Source: JBEIHX01 sp040381075 (GTDB lineage Bacteria; Pseudomonadota; Alphaproteobacteria; Caulobacterales; Aquidulcibacteraceae). Taken from it: a stretch of 64,000 nucleotides of DNA. Numbering within the stretch: the stretch's first letter is position 1; every line of letters begins with the position of its first letter. This document shows positions 21,800 to 29,703 of the stretch, one piece after another. Both the position numbers and the translations under genes were made by a program. A model generated the notes under the pieces. The model ran no database searches. It worked only from the letters and a program-made list of their open reading frames with translations, and was not told the DNA's origin. The stretch is taken from the NCBI GenBank assembly GCA_040381075.1, contig JBEIHX010000014.1:18642-82641 (forward strand). The letters are read 5' to 3'.

Positions 21800-23386
21800 A
21801 TGTCTCTTGTGACTATGCGCCGGGCACTGATCTCCGTCTCTGACAAGACAGACCTCATCGAACATGCCCGCGCGCTCGCACAGCGGGGGGTGGAGATTAT
21901 CTCCACGGGGGGGACCGCACATGCGCTGAAGAACGCCGGCGTCACGGTGCGCGACGTATCCGATGTCACAGGCTTCCCGGAAATGATGGACGGTCGGGTG
22001 AAAACACTGCACCCGATGGTTCACGGCGGGCTGCTGGCAGTGCGCTCGGATCCGGCGCATCAAAGCGCCCTCGCCGAGCACGGCATTCCGCCGATCGATC
22101 TTCTCTACGTCAATCTGTATCCATTTGAGGCGACGGTCGCGCGCGGCGCGGAGTTCGATGACTGCGTTGAAAACATCGACATCGGCGGGCCCGCCATGAT
22201 CCGGGCGGCGGCCAAGAACCACGCCTTTGTCACCGTCGCGACAGATGCGGACGACATCGCCGCCGTTATTGCTGATCTCGACACTCATTCCGGCGCCACA
22301 AGTCTTGACCTGCGCAAGCGGCTCGCCGGCAAAGCCTATGCCCGCACGGCGGCGTATGACGCGGCGATCTCGGAGTATTTCGCCAACGTTCTGGATGAGC
22401 CATATCCGAGGTGGCGCGCGTTCGGCGGCGAACGGGTGCAGACGCTGCGCTATGGAGAGAACCCTCACCAGACAGCTGCATTCTATCGCAGTCCCCAGGC
22501 ACGCCATGGCGTGGCCACCGCGCGACAGCTCCAGGGCAAGGAGCTCTCCTACAACAATATCAACGACACGGATGCCGCCTACGAACTGGTTGCGGAATTC
22601 GACCCCACGGCATCTGCGGCCATCGCAATCATCAAACACGCCAATCCGTGCGGCGTGGCTCACGCAGAGAGCCTCAAAGAGGCCTACCTGGCGGCCTTGG
22701 CGTGCGATTCTGTCTCCGCGTTTGGCGGCGTCATCGCATCAAATCGTCCCCTCGACGGGGCTGCGGCTGAGGAGATCGTCAAGACCTTTACAGAGGTGGT
22801 GATCGCCCCCGACGCCGACGAAGATGCGCGCGCGATATTCGCCGCCAAGCGAAACCTTCGGCTGTTGATAGCAGGCGGCCTGCCCGATCCCCTTTCGCCT
22901 GGCGCTTCTGTCAAGTCCGTGGCAGGGGGTCTTCTCGTGCAATCACGCGACAATGCACTGGTGCGCCGCGAGGATCTGCAGGTGGTCACCAGGCGCGCGC
23001 CGAGTTCGCAGGAATTGGAAGACATGCTGTTTGCGTTTCGCGTTGCGAAACATGTGAAGTCCAACACCATTGTGTACGCAAAGGATCGCGCCACGGTCGG
23101 CGTCGGCGCAGGCCAGATGAGCCGGGTGGACGCCGCGCGCATCGCCGCACGCAAAGCCCAGGACGCCGCTGTCGCTGCGGGCTGGGCGACTCCGCGCACA
23201 CATGGCTGTGTTTGTGCGTCAGACGCATTCTTTCCGTTTCCTGATGGACTGTTGCAGGCTGCTGAAGCGGGCGCGACCGCTGTCATCCAGCCGGGCGGCT
23301 CAATACGGGACGCGGATGTGATAGCAGCAGCCGATGAGGCCGGTCTCGCGATGGTGTTCACTGGCATTCGCCACTTTCGTCACTGA
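21800..23386 (+). CDS. purH: bifunctional AICAR transformylase/IMP cyclohydrolase
   Basis: 528 aa from the ATG giving MSLVTMRRALISVSDK, with AGGA upstream. The N-terminal MGS-like domain (about 1-200) carries SVSDKTDLIEHA, STGGTAHALKNAGV and VKTLHPMVHGGLLAVR of IMP cyclohydrolase. The C-terminal transformylase domain carries LRYGENPHQTAAFYRS, IKHANPCGVA, SDAFFPFPDGL and the end segment IQPGGSIRDADVI. It performs the last two steps of de novo IMP synthesis. It ends the rpe-heparinase-FlaA1-like run, 37 nt after the preceding gene. Confidence 0.97.
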   Translation: MSLVTMRRALISVSDKTDLIEHARALAQRGVEIISTGGTAHALKNAGVTVRDVSDVTGFPEMMDGRVKTLHPMVHGGLLAVRSDPAHQSALAEHGIPPIDLLYVNLYPFEATVARGAEFDDCVENIDIGGPAMIRAAAKNHAFVTVATDADDIAAVIADLDTHSGATSLDLRKRLAGKAYARTAAYDAAISEYFANVLDEPYPRWRAFGGERVQTLRYGENPHQTAAFYRSPQARHGVATARQLQGKELSYNNINDTDAAYELVAEFDPTASAAIAIIKHANPCGVAHAESLKEAYLAALACDSVSAFGGVIASNRPLDGAAAEEIVKTFTEVVIAPDADEDARAIFAAKRNLRLLIAGGLPDPLSPGASVKSVAGGLLVQSRDNALVRREDLQVVTRRAPSSQELEDMLFAFRVAKHVKSNTIVYAKDRATVGVGAGQMSRVDAARIAARKAQDAAVAAGWATPRTHGCVCASDAFFPFPDGLLQAAEAGATAVIQPGGSIRDADVIAAADEAGLAMVFTGIRHFRH

Positions 23387-23399
23387 AACGGGCGATTGC

Positions 23400-24530
23400 C
23401 TACAGGCATTCATAAAGAGCGCTGATCAAGGCGCATGGACGCGGATCGCCCATGAGGACATTTGACTGGCGGTTCATCACATACGCCGCCGACAGATGTC
23501 GGTCCGGGTCTGCGAGCGCCATTGATCCGCCCCATCCTGAATGCCCGAAGGATCGCGGATTCGGGCCGTAAATTCCAAGGGAGTTGCGCAGAACGCCAGC
23601 CGCCCAGGCAAGATCAAACGGCAGCACAAGATCAGGACCGGCCCGGCGAAGTCGGGTCGCCGCCTGAAACACATCCCTGTTGATCAGGGGGCGACCAAAT
23701 AATTCACCTTCATGCGCGAACATTCCATACAGAGCCGCGACCGCACGTGCAGAACCATGCCCATTGGCGGCTGGAAGCTCAGCCCGCCGCCAGGCAGGAG
23801 AGGCGCGGCCGGGGGATGACCATCTGGCCAGGAATGCAGCGTGTTTGATCGGCGTGACGCCTCCCAGGTCGGCCATGGCCTGCGGACGCTGCATCTCTGC
23901 GACGCGCTCGTGGTGTGAGTCATCGAGACCGATGTGGAAGTCGATCTGCGCGGGCACACAAATGTCCTCGGCGAGCTGACGCCCCAGGCTGCGGCCGTTG
24001 GGATCGGCGCGTCGCGCCGGCTCACCGACGAGAGCGCCATATGAAATTGGATGATAGCCGCTCGCCGCGCCGGGCGTCCACAGTGGCGCAAGGCCCGCAA
24101 GGGCGGCTGCGAGGCCTTGGCTGTCAAGCCATACCTGCGGGTCTATGGGCTCAACAAAACCTGGCACGCCGGCCTGATGCGACAGCGCTTCGCCAAGAGT
24201 GACGCGGTCCTTGCCGTGTACGGCGAATTCTGGCCAGACGGATGAGATCGGCCGCTCGTAGTCAAGACAGCCCCGATCCACCAATCGCGCGGCGACAAGC
24301 GCTGCGATTGGCTTCGTCACTGACATGACCGGAACGATCGTATCGCGGGCCCAGGGGCGCTGGCGGTTGCGATCGGCGTGGCCGGCCCACAGGTCGACGA
24401 TGAGTTCATTGTCCCTATAGGCTGCGAAGGCGGCGCCCACCTCCAGCCCCTTCGCGAAATTGGCCGCAAATGCGGCGCGCACCGGCTCAAAGCCAGCCAG
24501 CACCGTGCCGTCGACGAGAACGTCATTCAT
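23400..24530 (-). CDS. serine hydrolase of the beta-lactamase/EstB esterase family
   Basis: 376 aa without an export signal. The penicillin-binding fold motif S-x-x-K is Ser70-Val-Thr-Lys73 (VMSVTKPIAAL), followed by LSHQAGVPGF and the YHPISYGALVG segment that supplies the general-base Tyr in class C-like esterases. The C-terminal SFGHSGWGGSMALADP corresponds to the third motif. Cytosolic members are usually esterases acting on short acyl or lactone substrates rather than beta-lactams. It is the last gene of a minus-strand run with Smr and the Tim44-like gene and converges with purH. Confidence 0.87.
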   Translation of the reverse strand: MNDVLVDGTVLAGFEPVRAAFAANFAKGLEVGAAFAAYRDNELIVDLWAGHADRNRQRPWARDTIVPVMSVTKPIAALVAARLVDRGCLDYERPISSVWPEFAVHGKDRVTLGEALSHQAGVPGFVEPIDPQVWLDSQGLAAALAGLAPLWTPGAASGYHPISYGALVGEPARRADPNGRSLGRQLAEDICVPAQIDFHIGLDDSHHERVAEMQRPQAMADLGGVTPIKHAAFLARWSSPGRASPAWRRAELPAANGHGSARAVAALYGMFAHEGELFGRPLINRDVFQAATRLRRAGPDLVLPFDLAWAAGVLRNSLGIYGPNPRSFGHSGWGGSMALADPDRHLSAAYVMNRQSNVLMGDPRPCALISALYECL

Positions 24531-24575
24531 GCGGGCGTCCGCCTGACATCCTGCAGCGGTCCTCAGACCCCAAAA

Positions 24576-25187
24576 TCATCTGCGCCGAAGGAACACATAG
24601 ACTGCGCCTGCGCCGCCGTGACGTGTGTGGGCCTGGCTCCAGCCGGATACAAGGGGCTTAAGCTCGGGGGCGTCGAGCCAGTCAGGAAGTCGCAGCCGAA
24701 TTACGCCTCGCGGCGCCTCAGGCCAAAACGTTGCGCCAGGCGCCGGCGCCCGCCCCGTGATCACCAGCACGCAGCCGAGGCCGCGGCGAACGGCTGTCGC
24801 AAGATATGCGCGCAGCGCGGCGTACGCGCCCTCCTGGGTGTAGCCATGCAAATCCAACCGCCCGTCAACCTGGACCTTGCCACGTCGCACGCCGCGTCCA
24901 GGGTCGCGTCCAGTGCGATGGATCTTGACCGACTGCAGGGGGGTTAAGTGAACCTCGGGCAGGGCTGGCGGTCCAGGCGTCGGGGCGGCCTTGTGCGGCC
25001 GTCGAGCCGCCGCGCCAAGTCCAGACGCCGGACTGTCGACGTTTCCCGAAGCCGCCATATCCTGCGATTGCGCGGACGGCGGGTCGCGGACCTCCGCGCG
25101 CCGTCTGCGCGACAGCTGCGCATCGTTGCGGGTGATGTAACGCCACAATTCCAATTCGTCTGACGTCAGACTGCGCCCGCGCCGCAC
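24576..25187 (-). CDS. Smr-domain protein
   Basis: 203 aa starting at GTG (MRRGRSLTSDELELWRYITR). The N-terminal half is low-complexity and Pro/Ala-rich. The C-terminal Smr domain (about 108-203) has DGRLDLHGYTQEGAYAAL, with the LDLHG motif, and LVITGRAPAPGA with FWPEAPRGVIRLRLPDWL. Smr domains nick or bind branched nucleic acids or act on collided ribosomes in other bacteria; the function of this stand-alone alphaproteobacterial form is unproven. It begins 9 nt after the Tim44-like stop, so the genes are likely co-transcribed. The mltA gene often found between these two is absent. Confidence 0.88.
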   Translation of the reverse strand: MRRGRSLTSDELELWRYITRNDAQLSRRRRAEVRDPPSAQSQDMAASGNVDSPASGLGAAARRPHKAAPTPGPPALPEVHLTPLQSVKIHRTGRDPGRGVRRGKVQVDGRLDLHGYTQEGAYAALRAYLATAVRRGLGCVLVITGRAPAPGATFWPEAPRGVIRLRLPDWLDAPELKPLVSGWSQAHTRHGGAGAVYVFLRRR

Positions 25188-25196
25188 TGTCGCGTC

Positions 25197-25796
25197 TCAC
25201 ACGGCGTCGACGTCGGCGAGGCGCCAGTTGGGATCGCTGTCGTGGACGTCCCGTTGGAACAGCCAGCGCTCGCGCGTCGCGGCGAGACGATCACCCCCAG
25301 CGTCCAGCTCGGACTCAAACGTCACGCCCACCCTGGCGACGCCCCCGTCGAGTTCAGCCTCGGTGATTGCGGCTGACTTGACCCGAACGAGCTCAGGTCG
25401 TGGCGCATCCGGGTTCGCGCTCAGGGCTTCATCATAATGGGCATAGACATCAGGCGTCAGCAGCGATTGCAGGGTCGGGCGGTCTGAGGCGGCATAGGCG
25501 GTCACGATCATTTCATAGGCCCGCCTGGCGCCGACTAGGAAGTCGGCCGGATCAAAGGCCCGATCTGCAGCAGCGATAGCCTCAAGGCCCGCAGCGGCCG
25601 GCCCGGTGAACGCAGGGCGCAGCCTGTTTTGCCCTCCGGCAAGCTGATCTGCGCGCTGCGGTTCCTGCCGGGGCGCGCGCGCAGGCGCAGGTTCAGAAGG
25701 CCGTTCCGCCCCGGTCCGCCGGCCAAGCACAGCGTACAGGCGCGCAAGCACCACCACCGCCAGGGCCGCCAGAATGAAGAGCTCAAGATATTGCAT
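25197..25796 (-). CDS. Tim44/TimA-like inner-membrane-anchored protein
   Basis: 199 aa from the ATG giving MQYLELFILAALAVVVLARL; the open frame extends 43 codons upstream without protein character. One N-terminal membrane helix (about 2-26) is followed by a Pro/Ala-rich linker and a C-terminal Tim44-like domain (about 80-199; FLVGARRAYEMIVTAYAASD, ESELDAGGDRLAATRERWLF). The family is related to mitochondrial Tim44 and is usually found divergent from secB in alphaproteobacteria, as here. A membrane-protein assembly or protein-handling role is suggested by the family. Confidence 0.88.
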   Translation of the reverse strand: MQYLELFILAALAVVVLARLYAVLGRRTGAERPSEPAPARAPRQEPQRADQLAGGQNRLRPAFTGPAAAGLEAIAAADRAFDPADFLVGARRAYEMIVTAYAASDRPTLQSLLTPDVYAHYDEALSANPDAPRPELVRVKSAAITEAELDGGVARVGVTFESELDAGGDRLAATRERWLFQRDVHDSDPNWRLADVDAV

Positions 25797-26014
25797 CGGT
25801 TTCCGTCCCGGCGCCGCCGCGCCTGTTGCACATATAGGCCGTTCCGCCAGTTTGTCAGCCTGAATGGCGCAGGCGCGCCGACAGCGTCCCGCCGTGAGGC
25901 GGTCGCGGCCGAAGATGGACGCCAAAGCAAGTCACATGCTAGAGCCGCACCCGCCCGGCGCCTGATCTGCAACACATCTCCCCCCGAGCGCCGCGCGAAC
26001 GGAGACTTGAGTTC
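25797..26014. promoter_or_regulatory. Tim44-like/secB divergent promoter spacer
   Basis: 218 nt between divergent genes. It must hold both promoters. GCCTATATGTGC read on the minus strand could be a -10 region for the Tim44-like gene, but no matching -35 is convincing. The fxsA gene sometimes found here is absent. Confidence 0.4.
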
Positions 26015-26494
26015 ATGACTGAACAAATGGGCGCGCCCGAAACCATGACCGGGCCCGTCATCCGTGTCTTGGCGCAGTATGTGAAGGACCTCTCTTTCGA
26101 GAACCCCGGCGCCCCGGAGAGCCTGCGCGCAGGGGCCCCTGCCCCCAACATCGATCTGGGAATCGACGTTGCGGCCCGTGCGGCGCCGAACGTGCCGGAC
26201 GCGTTCGAGGTCAGCCTGCGCCTCGCTGCACGCGCGAACCGCGACGGCGAGGCCGTGTTCATCGCTGAACTTGATTATTGTGGCCTGTTTCAGCTCAGCG
26301 ACATCCTGGCCGAACAGGTTGAGCCAGTTCTCCTGATCGATTGCCCGCGGCTTCTGTTTCCCTTTGCGCGGCGCATGCTGGCGGAAGTGATCAGAGAAGG
26401 CGGGTTCCCGCCGCTGTTGATTGATCCTGTCGACTTCGCAGCCCTGTTCGCCAACCAGATGCAGCAACGCGAAGCAGCGTCGGCCCAATCCTAG
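26015..26494 (+). CDS. secB: protein-export chaperone SecB
   Basis: 159 aa, family length. MTEQMGAPETMTGPVIRVLAQYVKDLSFENPGAP gives the conserved strand 1 with YVKDLSFENP. Further motifs are EVSLRL, EAVFIAELDYCGLFQLSD, CPRLLFPFARRMLAEVIREGGFPPLLIDPVDFAALF. SecB is a homotetramer that keeps preproteins unfolded and delivers them to SecA. Acidic and hydrophobic client-groove residues are preserved. It is monocistronic and divergent from the Tim44-like gene. Confidence 0.97.
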   Translation: MTEQMGAPETMTGPVIRVLAQYVKDLSFENPGAPESLRAGAPAPNIDLGIDVAARAAPNVPDAFEVSLRLAARANRDGEAVFIAELDYCGLFQLSDILAEQVEPVLLIDCPRLLFPFARRMLAEVIREGGFPPLLIDPVDFAALFANQMQQREAASAQS

Positions 26495-26596
26495 ACGCAG
26501 AATCCGCATGACAAGGCTGGGCTTCCCTCCAAAGACCGGGCGGCGGCCACAGCAGGCAGACCCTGAACACCCCCGGTCCCCGGCCGCAGAGAGGGC

Positions 26597-26652
26597 GTTG
26601 GGATTGGCGCGTTGGGATTGGCGCGTCAGGATTGGCGCGTCAGGATTGGCGC
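26597..26652. repeat. four-copy 14-bp tandem repeat
   Basis: Two copies of GTTGGGATTGGCGC (26597-26610, 26611-26624) are followed by two of GTCAGGATTGGCGC (26625-26638, 26639-26652), and a partial fifth copy starts GTCAGG. The unit is not a multiple of three and lies between secB and the CAU tRNA, so it is non-coding. The paired variants suggest stepwise slippage or duplication. Confidence 0.93.
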
Positions 26653-26672
26653 GTCAGGCGCCGGGCCGGAAC

Positions 26673-26747
26673 TGGTAGGGGCGGCAGGGGTCGAACCTGC
26701 ACCTGGGCGGTTATGAGCCGCTGGCTCTACCATTAAGCTACGCCCCC
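26673..26747 (-). tRNA. tRNA with CAU anticodon (Met or lysidine-type Ile)
   Basis: The cloverleaf is complete on the minus strand: acceptor GGGGGCG paired with CGCCCCT, D arm GCTT/GAGC, anticodon stem GCGG/CCGC with loop CTCATAA, T arm GCAGG/CCTGC with loop TTCGACC. The anticodon CAT is at 26715-26713. CCA is encoded (26675-26673). The D loop is short and the first pair is G-U. An initiator is unlikely because the anticodon stem lacks the three G-C pairs pattern of fMet. Elongator Met and Ile2(CAU) cannot be separated by eye. Confidence 0.93.
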
Positions 26748-26836
26748 GGGGCAGCGAGGTCCTAGCATTCAGGCCACCCGAGCGCCAGAAGCCTTCGGCC
26801 TCGCGTTCGACCCGACCAGGCAGACGGGAGAAATGA

Positions 26837-27418
26837 GTGCAACTTAAGACGCAACGCCTCTCCGGTCCGACCCTGGCCCTCGAGCCCTACGCGCCACAGA
26901 CGCATCGGGATGCGCTGGAACACATGATGCGCGCCGATGAGGACATGTTTGTTCTCTGGCCAACCTTTGGCCCCGGTGACTGGATCTCTTCCCACCTGGA
27001 CGCCGTCGCCGAGGCCGACGAGGCCGGAGACTGGATCACCTACGCGGTGGTGCTGCCAGACGGTCAGTTGGCCGGCTCGAGTTCGTTCATGGCGATCGAC
27101 CAGCGCCATAAGCGGCTCGAAATCGGGGCGACATGGTACGCGCGCAGGCACCACGGAACAAAGGTAAACCCAGCAGCCAAGCTGCTGCTGCTGGACGCCG
27201 CCTTTTCTGCCGGGGCAAACCGCGTCGAACTCAAGGTGGATGCGCGCAACGCGCGCTCCCGCGCCTCTGTATTGAAGCTTGGCGCGACCGAGGAGGGCAC
27301 ATTCCGCAGCCACATGGTGCTGCCGACCGGGCATGTTCGCGACACGGTCTACTATTCAATCATCGCATCGCAGTGGCCGGGCGTGCGCGAGGGTCTGCAG
27401 ACGCGGCTCGCCCAGTGA
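26837..27418 (+). CDS. GNAT-family N-acetyltransferase (RimJ/RimL-like)
   Basis: 193 aa from a GTG (MQLKTQRLSGPTLALEPYAP) placed 7 nt after GGGAG. The fold follows Acetyltransf_3: substrate-side N-terminus with EHMMRADEDMFVLWP, central strand pair AGSSSFMAIDQRHKRLEIG, the acetyl-CoA segment WYARRHHGTKVNPAAKLLLL, then NRVELKVDARNARSRAS and VLKLGATEEGTFRSHM. It probably acetylates an amine on a small molecule or a protein N-terminus; the acceptor is unknown. It stands alone between a tRNA and a convergent secreted-protein gene. Confidence 0.87.
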   Translation: MQLKTQRLSGPTLALEPYAPQTHRDALEHMMRADEDMFVLWPTFGPGDWISSHLDAVAEADEAGDWITYAVVLPDGQLAGSSSFMAIDQRHKRLEIGATWYARRHHGTKVNPAAKLLLLDAAFSAGANRVELKVDARNARSRASVLKLGATEEGTFRSHMVLPTGHVRDTVYYSIIASQWPGVREGLQTRLAQ

Positions 27419-27422
27419 CCTT

Positions 27423-27446
27423 GGCCCGCCGGCAAGCCGGCGGGCC
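27423..27446. terminator. strong GC hairpin between convergent genes
   Basis: GGCCCGCCGGC at 27423-27433 is perfectly complementary to 27436-27446. It starts 4 nt after the GNAT stop. No T-run flanks either side, so intrinsic termination is probable rather than certain. Confidence 0.6.
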
Positions 27447-27534
27447 GTCGCAGGTCAGGAGCCGAAACATCTCTGAAGCCTCAGCGTCACCAAAGGCGTC
27501 GCGTCGCCGTCAGACCGCCCTGCGGCTGATGTGC

Positions 27535-27846
27535 TCACTTCCTCGCTGACGCGTTGCACGCCGCCAGGTCGGGTTCGGACAGGGATTGCCCTGCGGCGCT
27601 GTAGCTGGTGAGCACGCCGACTTCCTTGGCGAGCCGCTTGCAGGCCTTCACAGATGGCTTGGTGCGCGTTTCCTTCGACGCAACGCATGTGGCGCCTTCA
27701 CAGATCCAGACCGTGGAGTCGGCGATCACGCGTTCACGCTTGTCTTTCGGGGTCGCAAGACTGGCGCTGAACGGTGTCGCGGTCGCTGACGCGGCGCCAG
27801 CCGTCACAATCGCGGCGAGAAGGAACAGGGCTGCACGGGACTTCAT
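27535..27846 (-). CDS. small secreted protein resembling the CC_3452 family
   Basis: 103 aa from the ATG giving MKSRAALFLLAAIVTAGAAS, with GAGG 7-8 nt upstream; the open frame runs further but is not protein-like. A Sec signal (about 1-22) is followed by a short mature domain with TVWICEGATCVASKET and VKACKRLAKEVG, and a C-terminal AACNASARK. Four cysteines could form two disulphides. The pattern resembles small alphaproteobacterial periplasmic proteins annotated as CC_3452 family, which have no known function. This assignment is from memory of the motif. Confidence 0.72.
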   Translation of the reverse strand: MKSRAALFLLAAIVTAGAASATATPFSASLATPKDKRERVIADSTVWICEGATCVASKETRTKPSVKACKRLAKEVGVLTSYSAAGQSLSEPDLAACNASARK

Positions 27847-28265
27847 TGGAAACCTCATTATCTGTGTCCGGGCCCGCGCCGCATGGGGAGGAGCGCCTGC
27901 TCGGACGAATCCGGCCCGGCCAACCGGGCCATTGATCCGAAAACGCTGAACGCTTTCGAATGTATTCAGCGTTAAATGCTTCCCTGGAGCAGCGCAAGCG
28001 GAATCTGGACCCGGCCGGAGGATTGAACAGTTCTCCATGCTCACGTTTCAGTGACCGGGTCAGCGCGGCAGGACCAGCGGGATGCAACGCCAGATCAATG
28101 GCCCAGGACCGGTGGCCCCAATCCCGCGACGCGGGATCACGGGCCGTCGTTCAGACTTCCAGGCAAACGCGAAGTCACTGCGAATGCGCCCTGCTCTGCT
28201 TTTCGTTTCCCGCGCGGGCGCGATAGAATGAACGGAGCCGTATCTGAGCCGCCAGGGAGAGCGCG
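27847..28265. promoter_or_regulatory. divergent spacer upstream of the small secreted protein and acyl-CoA dehydrogenase
   Basis: 419 nt without a gene. It holds the nested dyad at 27942-27973 (listed separately). A CCCGGCC-type GC hairpin near 27912-27930 is also visible. Otherwise nothing recognisable. Confidence 0.5.
27942..27973. promoter_or_regulatory. nested palindrome, candidate operator
   Basis: AACGCTGAA (27942-27950) and its exact reverse complement TTCAGCGTT (27965-27973) flank a central TTCGAA (27955-27960). All share the centre 27957.5. It lies 95 nt upstream of the minus-strand small protein start. It looks like a dimeric or tetrameric regulator site; the regulator is unknown. 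Confidence 0.55.
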
Positions 28266-29621
28266 ATGGATTTCCGGATACCCGAAGACCTCCAGAACTA
28301 TCTGGGCGTCCTGGACAGGTTCATCGAAGACAAGATCAAACCACTGCAGTCGGCCGACGACAACGAGCGCTTTTTCGATCACCGGCGCGAATGGGCGCGC
28401 ACCGACTGGGACCATGGCGGACTGCCGCGGCGGGAATGGGAGGATCTGTTGAGGCAAGCAAAGAAGCTAGCTGATGAGGCCGGCCATTTTCGCTACGCGC
28501 TGCCAAAGGAGTTCGGCGGACAGGACGGAACCAATCTGGGCATGGCCGTGATCCGCGAACACCTCGCCAGGAAGGGGCTTGGCCTGCACAATGATCTGCA
28601 GAACGAGCATTCGATCGTCGGCAACGCACCGCAGGTTCTGATGTTGCGCGACTTCGGTACAAAAAGGCAGAGACAGGAGCTTATCCCCGCAGCGCTCGAA
28701 GGACGGTTCCGGGCGACATTCGGGCTGACGGAGCCGGATCATGGCTCGGATGCGACCCATATGGAGACACGCGCCGCGCCCCACAGCCAGGGCGGCGTGT
28801 CGGGATGGCTCATCAACGGGGAGAAAATGTGGACCACAGGCATGCATGTCGCGACGCATTGCATGCTGTTCGCCCGCACCAGCGGCAATGACGGGGATGC
28901 GTCTGGAATAACATGCTTTTTTGTCCCGGCCGACGATCCCGGCGTGAAGATTGAGGAATATCTATGGACATTCAATATGCCCACGGATCACCCGCGGGTC
29001 AGCTTTACAAATGTATGGGTTCCCGATGATGCGATTTTTGGCGAGATCGGAGGCGGGCTCGCACTTGCGCAGCATTTCGTCCACGAGAACCGGATCCGTC
29101 AGGCGGCGTCCAGCTGTGGCGCAGCGCAGTACTGCATTGACGAGAGCGTGAAGTATGCCCGTCTGCGCAAGCCGTTCGGTGAAGCGCTGGCGCGCAATCA
29201 GGCCATTCAGTTTCCGCTCGTAGAACTCGCGACGCAGACAGAAATGCTGCGCCTGCTGATTTTCAAAACGGCCTGGGAGATGGACCAAATGCCGAAACCG
29301 GAAGTCGAAAAGCGGCTCTCGGACAAGGTATCGATGTGCAACTATTGGGCCAACCGCCTGTGCTGCGAGGCGGCTGACCGGGCGATCCAGGTTCATGGAG
29401 GCATAGGGTATTCACGCCACAAGCCCTTTGAGCACATCTACCGCCACCACCGCCGCTATCGCATCACCGAAGGTTCTGAAGAAATCCAGATGCGCAAGGT
29501 GGCAGGCTACCTGTTCGGCTATATGGGCCCCCGCCGGCGGGAGTTCGCCGAAATGGAAGCCGCCCATGAAGCCGAACGCGCAGCGCGCAGGGCGGCCACG
29601 CAGATGCGGTCGCCGGAATAG
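28266..29621 (+). CDS. acyl-CoA dehydrogenase family protein
   Basis: 451 aa, longer than the usual 380-400 because of an N-terminal extension (MDFRIPEDLQNYLGVLDRFI and about 60 more residues). FAD-binding segments are FRATFGLTEPDHGSDATHME and WLINGEKMWTTGMHVATHCM, then QVHGGIGYSRHKPFEHIYRH and RITEGSEEIQMRKVAGYLFG. The Glu in the ITEGSEE segment occupies the medium-chain catalytic-base position. It should introduce the alpha-beta double bond in an acyl-CoA and pass electrons to ETF. The substrate is unknown; related proteins are linked to long or hydroxylated acyl chains. Its neighbours are unrelated biosynthetic genes. Confidence 0.9.
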   Translation: MDFRIPEDLQNYLGVLDRFIEDKIKPLQSADDNERFFDHRREWARTDWDHGGLPRREWEDLLRQAKKLADEAGHFRYALPKEFGGQDGTNLGMAVIREHLARKGLGLHNDLQNEHSIVGNAPQVLMLRDFGTKRQRQELIPAALEGRFRATFGLTEPDHGSDATHMETRAAPHSQGGVSGWLINGEKMWTTGMHVATHCMLFARTSGNDGDASGITCFFVPADDPGVKIEEYLWTFNMPTDHPRVSFTNVWVPDDAIFGEIGGGLALAQHFVHENRIRQAASSCGAAQYCIDESVKYARLRKPFGEALARNQAIQFPLVELATQTEMLRLLIFKTAWEMDQMPKPEVEKRLSDKVSMCNYWANRLCCEAADRAIQVHGGIGYSRHKPFEHIYRHHRRYRITEGSEEIQMRKVAGYLFGYMGPRRREFAEMEAAHEAERAARRAATQMRSPE

Positions 29622-29703
29622 GCGCACGCAGCGAACCGGGTAGTCCTGCGGTCAATGCGGCGCGCCGCTTGCAACCGGCCAGGGAACGCGCCACGAGGAC
29701 AGC

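Noticed and set aside
23400..24530. Antibiotic-resistance beta-lactamase
   Set aside because: It lacks an export signal, and the motifs (SVTK, YHPISYG) fit cytosolic EstB-type esterases better.
26597..26652. Possible CRISPR-like repeat array
   Set aside because: The 14-bp units are directly adjacent without spacers, and no cas genes are present.
26421..26678. 85-codon frame spanning the secB 3' end and the tandem repeat
   Set aside because: It overlaps secB in another frame and its end encodes only the 14-bp repeat.
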